From positions 1 to 27,899 of the forward strand of contig RPFO01001899.1 of NCBI GenBank assembly GCA_009746045.1: DNA of 27,899 nt, given 5' to 3'. Positions 1-8,546 of this stretch are shown one piece after another; position 1 is the stretch's first letter, and every line of letters begins with the position of its first letter. The DNA is from Mesostigma viride. Its lineage: Eukaryota > Streptophyta > Mesostigmatophyceae > Mesostigmatales > Mesostigmataceae. A program made the translations under genes and the position numbers. The notes beneath the pieces are model-generated. The model searched no databases. It was not told the DNA's origin and saw nothing but the letters and a program-made list of their open reading frames with translations.

Positions 1-2028
1 ACTAGCAGCTGGCAGTATGAGGTCATCAACCAAGGGCTCCTGCCCCTGGCACACTTGCACACGCTTAACCGTCCTGGTTACTGCACGTGATAGGTGAGTG
101 GTCCTGAAATTAATCAGTGGGACCTGACCAGCCCCTTCCTTAGTCAGGAGAGAGGACGTGATCACTACCCCATCCTGGCATAGGAAATTCTGCCCCAGAA
201 GAGCAGGTCCTTGATAGCCCTCCAAGACACAAAAAGCAGTGTCCTGTCCAAGGATAGGAATGAATACCTCACCCAGTACCTTCACGTGTACCCCGCCACT
301 GAAGTCAGACACAAACTGATAGCTGGGTTCAGACATGCTGTACCCTGCTGCAGCCCTGGTCCCAATAATGGAGACCTGAGAATTAGTGTCTACCTCTAAG
401 GCAGTGTCCAGCCCCAGATTGCCATGCCACCTGAGCTTGGCTACCTTGGGCTGCTTCTTGGCCCTTTGTAGAGCCCCAATCAATCCAGCCAAACTTGTCC
501 CCCTGGGCTTGGTTAGTGCCTTGGGCTTGACAGTTGACTCCCCAGCTGTTGACCTTGCAGCCTGTTCAACAAGTACCTCTGCAACCTGGCCAGGGCTGAC
601 AGATTCCCCTGCAACAGATGTGGTCGTTGCGTCAGTGATGTCACCTGGGACCTGAAAATCCTGCAGATCCTGTGAGCCTTGTGCCTGACTGCCCTCATTC
701 ATCAGGTTAGGCTTGACATATGACCAACTCAGCCGGTGTACATGCTTTGGTTCGTCCTCCATGCTGACCAAGCATGCGTGGCTAGCTTCATCAACCTGGG
801 TAACCACCCCAGGACTCCAGCTACCACGTTTGCCATAAAGGCTAGGTTCCTTCCAAGCTAGGACCTTCTGACCCACTTGTGGCTCCAGCATCTTCCAACC
901 CCGGTCCTTCTCCCTCAGCTTGGCAAAGGTGACATGTGCAGCATGTTTCCAGCCCTCCAGCACATGTGGTGGGCACAGGCCATGATATAGACCCATTGGG
1001 CTGACAGCAACTCCATCATAGTAGAAGTTAACCCTGCTGTTCAGCTGCTGCTCCACGTTCCTCAGCCATGCACTCCTGACAAGTGCAGGTGCAGACAAGG
1101 GTACCCAGTCTTCAGAGATGATCAATTTCTTGACCTCCTGGATTGCCCTCTCGATAGCACCCTGCTGCCCATGAGCCTCCCTAGGTGTAACCAGCAACTC
1201 AGGAAGGGTAGGATCACCCTTGAGATGCTGAAACTGCATGTCCACCTGGATCCTTGTGGTAGGAAACTTGGCTCTTACATTCTGCAGGGCAGCCAGCAAG
1301 TACCTGTTCTTCATAGAAGGTAAATGCTCCAGCACCTTGTATTTCGTGTACCTGTCCACGCACACCAACAGTTGCATGCCCCTGATGTGTTGGATATCAC
1401 ACTGCAGATCACCAATGCTCTGAGGTAGAGCTTTGGCATGTGATTTCCTGGGCTTGTTGGAGGACAACTGGCACTTACACCGTGAGGCAGCTTGCTGACA
1501 CGCCTTAAGAAGGGGTGCCCTGCCCATACGGAAGGCAAAGTTGTTTGACAGAGAAGTGGCATGCCCAAACATGTTGTGGATTCGGGCACCCAACTCCTGG
1601 TACACAGAGGAAGCAGTCCCTGGCACAGTCAGGACTGTGCTGTCAGGTTGTCCAGCATCACCATGCTGACTTCCATCCTGTTCTGACTCAGAGCCTGAGT
1701 CACCCTGCTCATGCCCAACACCTGGACCGCCAGCAGGGACCACATGCATACCACCAGAGGCCTTCACACCCCTCTGTGGTTGTACATTGGTTTCTCTCAA
1801 AATGAGAGGTCCACCCTCGTGCCCAGCACGAGGATGCATAGGGTCAGACATACTTACAGCTGCATCAGCTGTCAAGGACGTCTTCATAGGAACCTGTACC
1901 TCTCCAGGTGACCTGGGGCCACACTGAACCTGGAGATCACCCTCTTGTTGCCCAGATATAAAATCTGCATTGGAGCACCTGGCCTCCCCCTTGGGTGAAT
2001 TAAGGTGTGTAGGGGTTGCCTCAGACAG
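1..2028 (-). CDS. Retroelement pol polyprotein, partial: integrase core then retropepsin-like domain
   Basis: This frame of 676 codons has no stop and runs off the left edge. It directly continues the gag frame after a UGA. After a low-complexity linker comes a degenerate HHCC-like zinc region (H-x4-H, then C-x6-C-x-C), then an integrase core. The catalytic candidates are D in CDIQHI (1396-1398), D in RIQVDMQF (1240-1242) and E in GAIERAIQEVKK (1150-1152), with VCVDRYTKY between the first two and a D-x29-E spacing. A target-site/C-terminal region with SPMGLYHG and a basic tail follows. About 200 residues later comes a retropepsin-like fold: ALEVDTNSQVSIIG near 370-405 and ALLGQNFL near 190-215. 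Known families place the protease before the integrase; here it follows. The protease triad reads D-T-N instead of D-T/S-G. RT and RNase H are presumably beyond the edge. Family assignment is uncertain, but the LTR-retroelement call is firm. Confidence 0.85.
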   Translation of the reverse strand, partial: MSEATPTHLNSPKGEARCSNADFISGQQEGDLQVQCGPRSPGEVQVPMKTSLTADAAVSMSDPMHPRAGHEGGPLILRETNVQPQRGVKASGGMHVVPAGGPGVGHEQGDSGSESEQDGSQHGDAGQPDSTVLTVPGTASSVYQELGARIHNMFGHATSLSNNFAFRMGRAPLLKACQQAASRCKCQLSSNKPRKSHAKALPQSIGDLQCDIQHIRGMQLLVCVDRYTKYKVLEHLPSMKNRYLLAALQNVRAKFPTTRIQVDMQFQHLKGDPTLPELLVTPREAHGQQGAIERAIQEVKKLIISEDWVPLSAPALVRSAWLRNVEQQLNSRVNFYYDGVAVSPMGLYHGLCPPHVLEGWKHAAHVTFAKLREKDRGWKMLEPQVGQKVLAWKEPSLYGKRGSWSPGVVTQVDEASHACLVSMEDEPKHVHRLSWSYVKPNLMNEGSQAQGSQDLQDFQVPGDITDATTTSVAGESVSPGQVAEVLVEQAARSTAGESTVKPKALTKPRGTSLAGLIGALQRAKKQPKVAKLRWHGNLGLDTALEVDTNSQVSIIGTRAAAGYSMSEPSYQFVSDFSGGVHVKVLGEVFIPILGQDTAFCVLEGYQGPALLGQNFLCQDGVVITSSLLTKEGAGQVPLINFRTTHLSRAVTRTVKRVQVCQGQEPLVDDLILPAAS

Positions 2029-2031
2029 TCA
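2029..2031 (-). promoter_or_regulatory. In-frame UGA between gag and pol, candidate stop-readthrough site
   Basis: The gag frame ends ...GAG CAG UGA and the same frame continues CUG UCU GAG with no further stop for 676 codons. UGA followed by C, and especially UGA-CU, is known from viral and retroviral systems as a leaky context. Gag and pol sharing one frame with a single stop is the gammaretrovirus-type layout rather than a frameshift layout. Readthrough itself is inferred; a nonsense mutation in a dead copy would look the same. Confidence 0.6.
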
Positions 2032-2726
2032 CTGCTCCTTGTTGTCTTCTTGCTGACTGCCCTTTGAAGGCTGGCCTGCCTGGGACTTGTTGTTGTTCTT
2101 CTTGTTGTTGTTGTTATTCTTGTTGCTGCCCTGGCCCTGGGACTTCTTGAAGCTGGGACACTCCTTCTTGATGTGCCCCCACCCCTTGCACAGGTAGCAT
2201 TGTATCTTGGACTTGCCCTGGCCACTGCCCCCATTGTCAGACGCGTTGCCCTGCTTGGGCTGACCACCCACCCGCCTGAACACCGACTTGGAGTGTGACC
2301 TCCTGTCAGAATCAGGTGAATGATCTCCCTTGCGCTTGTGATGGTTGCCCCTACGCCCTCCTTGGCTTCGGTCAGCCTCAGACGTCTTGGAGCCACCCTG
2401 GGTACGCCCGCCTGCCTGGGTAGCCTTCACTGCTGGCACTCCACCCTCAAACAGCTCCTCTGCCTCGAGAGCTTGTTTAATGATGACCTTGTAGGCCTTC
2501 AGGGTAGAGTGTGGGGCACACATGACTTTTAAGGAGCCACGTGTCGCCTTATCCAGCCCAGAAACCTTGAGCCAGTTGGTTAGGGCTATGTTATCAGCGA
2601 CATTAAAGCCGTGAGCCCTGCCCTCCTCAACCATCTTACAATAGTTGAGAAAGTTCTGGATCAGGTCCCCCTTGACCTCCCACCCTTGGTACTTGTCCTG
2701 CCAATGGATGCCGACCTTCTTCTTGG
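2029..2726 (-). CDS. Gag C-terminal part with CCHC zinc knuckle
   Basis: This is the nucleocapsid half of a retroelement Gag, the RNA-binding structural protein of the particle. A perfect C-x2-C-x4-H-x4-C knuckle, CYLCKGWGHIKKEC, lies at 2158-2199. Basic, glycine- and asparagine-rich low-complexity segments flank it, and the protein ends in a Q/K/N-rich tail. The first ATG in this frame is at 2634, but the frame is open and protein-like upstream to about 2726 (KVGIHWQDKYQGWEVKG), where it meets the N-terminal gag frame by a +1 shift. So 2634 is probably not the true start. It ends at the UGA that precedes pol in the same frame. Confidence 0.85.
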
Positions 2727-3142
2727 TCCTCCAGCAGCTCCTTCAGCTCAGCCACGTACAGTGCCCAGGCCTTATTGGCCTTTTTGCACTCCCTGGTTAG
2801 GTCCTTAATCTGGTCAGTACACTTGCCAAAAGTGCTACTGCCTATCCAGATTTGATAGTAATTTGTACCACCGTACAAGCTAGGGAACCCTTCCAATCCC
2901 TCCACAAACTCTTCAGCCTGCTTAGGCTTGGAGTCTGAGGTTACAGGCTGCAACTGATTGACAATTAAAAGACCCTGTGTGGTAAGATCAAAGCCATGAA
3001 TAGCTTGTGCATTATTATTATTGTGAGGAAGGTTGGTAATCTCTCCGGTAAGCCCCACGTCATCTACGTGAGCGGTTCCACTACCAGCACCCCCATTATT
3101 ATTCCCACTGGCTGGACCCTTGCTACGGCGTCCCTCAGCCAT
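2636..3142 (-). CDS. Gag N-terminal part, separated from the C-terminal half by a +1 frame change
   Basis: The frame starts at ATG 3140-3142 and reads MAEGRRSKGPASGNN..., with a low-complexity N-terminus followed by a helical, charged capsid-like region (EEFVEGLEGFPSLYGG, then KDLTRECKKANKAWALYVAEL). Protein-like sequence stops near 2726 at GAGGACCAAGAAGAAGG. From there the other gag frame carries the sensible continuation and this frame soon stops at 2636. The change is +1 (one extra base) and could be a mutation, a sequencing error in a purine-rich run, or a programmed shift. I assign it to Gag by position and by continuity with the knuckle-bearing half, not by a recognised capsid motif. 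Confidence 0.65.
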   Translation of the reverse strand: MAEGRRSKGPASGNNNGGAGSGTAHVDDVGLTGEITNLPHNNNNAQAIHGFDLTTQGLLIVNQLQPVTSDSKPKQAEEFVEGLEGFPSLYGGTNYYQIWIGSSTFGKCTDQIKDLTRECKKANKAWALYVAELKELLEDQEEGRHPLAGQVPRVGGQGGPDPELSQLL

Positions 3143-3310
3143 CCTGCACTACCAGCTATTCAAAGAACACCTTAACAAAGCAGCAGAAAATATGTACAAA
3201 ATTTTTGTGTCGCCACTGCCGCCTGCGCCGGTGTCGCTGCCGCCCCCGCGAATTGCCCGAAATTCGACAAAAAAAATGTCGACGAGTACTGCAGAAGAAA
3301 ATTAGGCCGA

Positions 3311-4013
3311 CTAGTAGTCAAGGCCCCTGAAGTCGCAGTACGTGTATACGAACTCACGATCCTCCATATCCAGCTCCGGACCTGCACCGGTATGAATTAA
3401 AACCGGCGTGCTCCCCGCCGCGTAAGTTGCGACGCGCCGACGCGCGACGAGGCGCAGAGGATGTGTAAAGATCGTCAATAATTCCCACCCCGCGGGAATC
3501 CACTCTCGCACAGAGGCGAGAAATGCCACCAGGTTAATTAAAACCTGGCGCTCGCGACTGCGTACGCCGCGAGTGAGCAGCGATAACAGCGCGAGATCCT
3601 GAAACAAATTTGTTGACACCGCCGGCGCGCCCCCCGTGCGTAGCGATGCCCAGTTTTGCAGGTTTCTCTGGTAACCGGTGAGTGAAGAGAGGACGTTGTC
3701 CAACTCCTCAATGGCAGTCGTGACTTCGGTCACCGACCGCAAACCTCCCCGCACCTGGACCGTAAATGTCGATAAAATTTCGATCTGGTCCAAAGGTTGC
3801 GGAGCCGGCACCAGTGCTGGCAAATCGGGGTCCTCGGGGTTATCCCCGAGCAATGCGTGAGCTGCACGCTGCTGACGATGAAGCTCGTCGAGCGAACTGT
3901 AACTTCGTCGAGCAATTGCTGCCACGACGGCACAGTCGGTCTTGACGAAGACCAGCCGGCGGAGCGGCTATTTCCTCATCGTCCGGAATCCGAAATTCTT
4001 CCGAATTTGGCAT
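3311..4013 (-). pseudogene. Unrecognised reading frame upstream of gag (frameshifted)
   Basis: A reading frame runs from ATG 4011-4013 (MPNSEEFRIPDDEEIAAPP) and, after a frame change near 3945, continues as a frame of roughly 210 residues ending at TAG 3311-3313. The product is rich in Leu, Arg and Ala, with helical stretches such as EELDNVLSSLTGYQRNLQNW and LINLVAFLASVREWIPAGWEL. I see no zinc finger, transmembrane pair or known catalytic motif. It shares the strand of gag and ends 168 bp before it, so it could be an extra 5' ORF of the same element, a different element, or a host fragment. Base composition is more CpG-rich than gag. No function is proposed. Confidence 0.4.
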
Positions 4014-4671
4014 CTTTTTGACAGAGCGTGTAATACGAGTTGTGAGGGTAAGAATGCCACGAATTCCGCCATGGTTCTTGCAGGAAGTTGCCTTTATTAA
4101 CAATCAGGAAACACAGACGTAAGTCACGTCACTTCCAAGACTGCACGCAGCACAGACGACAGGGTCGCAGTGCCAAGAGAACGTGCACGCAAGAACTAGC
4201 GTCCCGGTGTGACCAAGTCACTCATATAGCTTACTAGGGACGCGTCCAAGTATTCAGCTGCACTGTCACAGCTGAACTGTCAATCAATTGATTACACAGA
4301 CTCTGGCACGCCTTTGGCGCGCAGATCTATCAATTGTCCATACGGCTAGTCCTGTGGACCTATCCGTACACTAGTCAGCATCAATTGTCTCATAGGTCCT
4401 GGCGCGCTACAGTGCGCCTACCTATCAATTGACCATCAAGTCCTGTACAAGTCCTGTCAACGTCCTGCGGACTATCAAAGTGACACTTGTACATCCTGTG
4501 TCCGTACGCGCCCACAGTGGCGCGCCGGGTACTGTCGGCACAGCCTAGGAAACGTCATAACTTTTACGTTCCTTAACCAAATGAGGCGTTCAAGGTGCCG
4601 TTGGAAAGAGCGTAACAATCTCTATCCATCTAACGTAAATCCTTTAACGCACGCACGCACGCAATTAAGGG
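4014..4671. other. Non-coding stretch with recurring short motifs
   Basis: I see no credible gene here. TCAATTG recurs about five times between 4270 and 4435, mixed with GTCCTG and GGCGCGC/GGCGCG motifs. This is the expected place for an LTR or promoter of the minus-strand element, but no LTR pair, primer-binding site or TATA box could be shown. Confidence 0.4.
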
Positions 4672-4879
4672 ACGGCTGCACACACACGTACATACACCGC
4701 GCACGCAAGGGGCAACGGCACTCACATGTACATCCACCATGCACGCAAGGGGCGGCTGCACACACACGTACACACACCATGCACGCAAGGACAAGGATTC
4801 ACACACATGTACACACACAAAGCACGCAAGGGGCTGCTGCACACACACGTACATACACCGCGCACGCAAGGGCGGCTGC

Positions 4880-5150
4880 ACTCACATGTACACACACCAC
4901 GCACGCAAGGGGCGGCTGCACACACACGTACATACACTGCGCACGCACGGGGCGACTGCACACACATGTACATAAACCATGCACGCAAGGGGCGGCTGCA
5001 CACACATGTACATACACCGCGCACGCAAGGGGCGAGTGCAAACACATGTACATACACCGCGCACGCAAGGACAAGGATGCACACACATGTACATACACCG
5101 CGCACGCAAGGGGCGGCTGCACACACACGTACATACACCGCGCACGCAAG
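4880..5150. repeat. Higher-order block of the 40-bp array, left copy
   Basis: An ordered run of variant units is repeated about 1,230 bp downstream at 6110-6380 in the same order and with the same rare variants: the ACTGCGCACGCACGGGG junction, CATAAACCATG, the GAGTGCAAAC unit and the GACAAGGATG unit. The two blocks differ at only a few positions plus a 4-bp insertion (CCGG near 6179). This shows block duplication or unequal exchange inside the array rather than unit-by-unit growth. Confidence 0.75.
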
Positions 5151-6109
5151 GGGCGAGTGCGCACACACGTACATACACCGCGCACGCAAGGGGCGGCTGC
5201 ACACACACGTACATACACCGCGCACGCAAGGGGCCAGTGCAACACATGTACATACACCATGCACGCAAGGGGCGGCTGCACACACATGTACATACACCGC
5301 GCACGCAAGGGGCGGTGCAAACACATGTACATACACCGCGCACGCAAGGGGCAACTGCACGCACATGTACATCCACCGCACGCAAGGGGCGGCTGCACAC
5401 ACATGTACATACACCGCGCACGCAAGGGGCGGCTGCACACACACGTACATACACGCGCACGCAAGGGGCGAGTGCACACACATGTACATACACCGCGCAC
5501 GCAAGGGGGGCTGCACACACACGTACATACACCGCGCACGCAAGGGGCCAGTGCAACACATGTACATACACCGCGCACGCAAGGGGCGGCTGCACACACA
5601 CGTACATACACCGCGCACGCAAGGGGCGCTGCACACACACGTACATACACCATGCACGCAAGGGGCGGCTGCACACACACGTACATACACCGCGCACGCA
5701 CGGGGGGCGTGCACACACATGTACATACACCATGCACGCAAGGGGCGGCTGCACACACATGTACATACACCGCGCACGCAAGGGGCGAGTGCAAACACAT
5801 GTACATACACCGCGCACGCAAGGGGCGGCTGCACACGCACGTACATCACCGCGCACGCAAGGGGCGGCTGCACACACACGTACATACACCGCGCACGCAA
5901 GGGGCGGTGCACACACACGTACATACACCGCGCACGCAAGGGGCGGCTGCGCACACACGTACATACACCGCGCACGCAAGGGGCGGTGCACACACACGTA
6001 CATACACCGCGCACGCAAGGGGCCAGTGCAAGCACATGTACATACACCGCGCACGCAAGGGCCGGCATGCACACACGTACACACACCGCGCACGCAAGGG
6101 GCTGCACAC

Positions 6110-6380
6110 ACACGTACACACACCATGCACGCAAGGGGCGGCTGCACACACACGTACATCCACTGCGCACGCACGGGGCCGGCGACTGCACACACATGTA
6201 CATAAACCATGCACGCAAGGGGCGGCTGCACACACATGTACATCCACCGCGCACGCAAGGGGCGAGTGCAAACACATGTACATACACCGCGCACGCAAGG
6301 ACAAGGATGCACACACATGTACATACACCGCGCACGCAAGGGGCGGCTGCACACGCACGTACATACACCGCGCACGCAAG
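6110..6380. repeat. Higher-order block of the 40-bp array, right copy
   Basis: This is the partner of the block at 4880-5150, with the same order of variant units. A second, shorter higher-order pattern follows: a GACAAGGATG unit plus standard units recur about every 120 bp (three units) near 6618 and 6739. Confidence 0.75.
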
Positions 6381-7219
6381 GGGCGGCTGCACACACACGT
6401 ACATACACCGCGCACGCACGGGGCCAGTGCAAGCACATGTACATACACCATGCACGCAAGGGGCGGCTGCACACACATGTACATACACCGCGCACGCAAG
6501 GGGCGAGTGCAAACACATGTACATACACCGCGCACGCAAGGGGCAACTGCCCGCACATGTACATCCACCGCGCACGCAAGGGGCGGCTGCACACACATGT
6601 ACACACACCATGCACGCAAGGACAAGGATGCACACACATGTACACACACCATGCACGCAAGGGGCGGCTGCACACACACGTACACACACCGCGCACGCAA
6701 GGGGCGAGTGCAAACACATGTACATACACCATGCACGCAAGGACAAGGATGCACACACATGTACACACACCATGCACGCAAGGGGCGGCTGCACACACAC
6801 GTACATACACAATGCACGGTTGGGGCGACGGCACTCACATGTACATACACCATGCACGCAAGGACAAGGATGCACACACATGTACATACACCGCGCACGC
6901 AAGGGGCGGCTGCACACACACGTACATACACCGCGCACGCAAGGGGCGAGTGCGCACACACGTACATCCACCGCGCACGCAAGGGGCGGCTGCACACACA
7001 CGTACATACACCGCGCACGCAATGGGCGAGTGCAAACACATGTACATACACCGCGCACGCAAGGGGCGGCTGCACACACACGTACACACACCATGCACGC
7101 AAGGGCCGGCATGCACACACACGTACATACACCGCGCACGCAAGGGGCGGCTGCACAGAAACGTACACACACCGCGCACGCAAGGGCCGGCTGCACACAC
7201 ATGTACATACACCTTGCAC

Positions 7220-7395
7220 GTACAACACACAACACACACACACAACAAAAAATTATATACACACACACACGCACACGCACACGCACACGCACACGCACAC
7301 GCACACGCACACGCACACGCACACGCACAACACACACAACACACACAACACACACACGCACACGTGAACAACACACACACACAACAATTATAATA
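7220..7395. repeat. CA-rich microsatellite with a CGCACA hexamer core
   Basis: The 40-bp array passes into (CA)n-like DNA. The perfect part is a hexamer run of ACGCAC at about 7264-7328, followed by interrupted ACACACA/ACAACACAC stretches. It is alternating purine-pyrimidine and so a potential Z-DNA former. No gene is seen. Confidence 0.9.
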
Positions 7396-7494
7396 TTAGT
7401 GTAGTATATCAAACAAAATAGTAATAAAGTATTTGCAAGCGTACTTCGTGTGAATTATGTGTAGACGAGAATAGAAGCTAAACAAAACTCTAAT

Positions 7495-7562
7495 GGAGAA
7501 AGAGGGATTCGAACCCTTGGGAAAGTTACCCCATACATAGCATTCCACTCGGACATTTCTCC
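7495..7562 (-). pseudogene. Truncated tRNA-Ser-like gene, anticodon region lost
   Basis: On the minus strand this begins GGAGAAATGTCCGAGTGG and ends with a T-arm GGGTTCGAATCCC and the acceptor strand TTTCTCC. The acceptor pairs perfectly over 7 bp (GGAGAAA/TTTCTCC). A long variable arm, GGGGTAACTTTCCC, points to a class II tRNA (Ser or Leu type). The length is 68 nt against about 85-90 for a tRNA-Ser. The missing part is the 5' side of the anticodon arm with the anticodon; only the AATGCTATGTA side remains. The start and the TGCTATGTA piece resemble plastid-type tRNA-Ser(GGA), from memory of that family. It cannot form a normal cloverleaf and is most likely a pseudogene, perhaps organelle-derived. 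Confidence 0.65.
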
Positions 7563-7600
7563 GAAAAAAAGGTCACGTAAGCTAAGGGTGGAGAGTTAAG

Positions 7601-7656
7601 GGTGTAGGTTGTAGGATGTATGGTGTAGGGTGTAGGGTGTAGGGTGTAGGGTGTCT
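7601..7656 (+). repeat. Heptamer array GGTGTAG (telomere-like variant)
   Basis: Eight in-phase 7-bp units occur: GGTGTAG, GTTGTAG, GATGTAT, four perfect GGTGTAG, then GGTGTCT. The period and G-rich strand resemble the plant/algal telomere unit TTTAGGG, read here as GTGTAGG. It is internal and short, so it may be an interstitial or degenerate telomere-like tract or just a minisatellite. Confidence 0.7.
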
Positions 7657-7993
7657 TGAGCTTTCTTTTTTGAGATCAATAGAGTCCCCTTCCATGATCA
7701 TGTGCGTGATCTGGTTATGATTTTCATCTATGGCGTGTGTGGCCACATCGTGTATTTACAACTTTCTAGCCATGGATAACTAGGTAACCATAAATTGGTT
7801 ACCATGATAACTAGGTAAAAACGTGTTGGTTTCAGAATACATGTGATCGCTGCATTGTCATCTACAATGTACAAATCAATCACGGATTTCGGGGCTACGG
7901 ATTTCGGGGCTAAGTTTTTGTGGGTAGAGATTGGCAAGGGTGTCTTTATCTTGCCACTTGGTCACTTGGTGTGCATTACGTCTGTTCTTGCGT
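7657..7993. other. Unassigned sequence
   Basis: No gene or strong repeat is recognised. A local duplication of GGATTTCGGGGCT(A) occurs near 7882-7912, and GGTAACCA/TGGTTACC half-sites lie near 7785-7805. Confidence 0.4.
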
Positions 7994-8135
7994 TGGAGTC
8001 AAAAAACTGTCCGTGTGTGGTGGTGGACTTTTCCTCACGGGCAGTCGCCATATGTCATACAAGCACTTGTTCGGCGTACCACTAGCTCATGTATGTCACC
8101 ATTGTAATTTTGCGTTGTAACAGCATTTCTCGGAG

Positions 8136-8149
8136 CCAACGGCCGTTGG
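8136..8149. repeat. Palindrome CCAACGGCCGTTGG, copy 1
   Basis: A perfect 14-bp palindrome preceded by TTTCTCGGAG and followed by ACT. The same site with the same flanks recurs at 8289, 8547, 8802 (CAACGGCCGTTG core) and 9855 (one change). Confidence 0.8.
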
Positions 8150-8288
8150 ACTCAAAAAACTGACCGTGTGTGGTGGTGGACTTTTCCTCACGGGCAGTCG
8201 CCATATGTCATACAAGCACTTGTTCGGCGTACCACTAGCTCGTGGATGTCACCATTGTAATTTTGAGTTGTAACAGCATTTCTCGGAG

Positions 8289-8302
8289 CCAACGGCCGTT
8301 GG
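8289..8302. repeat. Palindrome CCAACGGCCGTTGG, copy 2
   Basis: Identical 14-bp site with flanks TTTCTCGGAG and ACTTCGAAA. It is followed about 30 bp later by GTGTGTGCGTG and a GGCAC motif, also seen after copy 3. Confidence 0.8.
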
Positions 8303-8546
8303 ACTTCGAAAAACTGATAGCCTTGTCTGAAGGTGTGTGCGTGAATGGCACATGTGCATCGTCGGGGGGAGTTTTCTCAAGAGCCACATGTGGTAGTGTA
8401 AGGTGGGCATGCTTAGTGCGTACGGGTGGGAGGGACAAGAGGTGCAGAAGTTGACGGCTTTTGACCTTGGGAAATGACACGGCACACATAAGACAACAAA
8501 GTGATAATTTTAATGTCTTTACTGGTGTACTGTCAATTTCTCCGAG

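Larger units (their letters stand above)
4672..7219. repeat. 40-bp minisatellite, about 64 copies, stop-free on both strands
   Basis: The unit reads GGGGCGGCTGCACACACACG then TACATACACCGCGCACGCAA, with a clear 40-bp period (for example 5111 to 5151). Variant units occur: GGGGCGAGTGCAAACACATG, GACAAGGATGCACACACATG and GGGGCCAGTGCAACACATG-type starts, with CGCG/CATG and ACGT/ATGT alternations. Occasional 1-4 bp indels shift the phase. Neither strand of the unit holds TAA, TAG or TGA, so several frames stay open for up to about 900 codons on both strands. Because 40 is not divisible by 3, each frame cycles through all three codon phases. The long open frames are therefore best explained as an artefact of the repeat. 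Confidence 0.95.
7994..8302 (+). repeat. 153-bp tandem direct repeat, two near-identical copies
   Basis: The unit running from TCAAAAAACTG through the TGTGTGGTGGTGGACTT segment to TTTCTCGGAGCCAACGGCCG occurs at about 7994-8146 and 8147-8299, differing at a handful of positions. A third copy begins at about 8299 and diverges after GAAAAACTG. Each unit ends in the palindrome CCAACGGCCGTTGG. No credible coding frame spans both copies. Confidence 0.85.

Noticed and set aside
3143-4580. 5' LTR and primer-binding site of the Gag-IN-PR element
   Set aside because: A TGGTAGTGC motif just upstream of gag was considered, but no matching LTR pair is in the window and no tRNA 3' end could be matched with confidence.
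4672-7219. CRISPR array
   Set aside because: The units are contiguous tandem repeats with no unique spacers, and the window is eukaryotic.
4581-7412. Very long open frames (up to about 930 codons) on both strands
   Set aside because: They exist because the 40-bp repeat has no stop codon in any frame; overlapping frames on both strands and the repeat periodicity argue against real genes.
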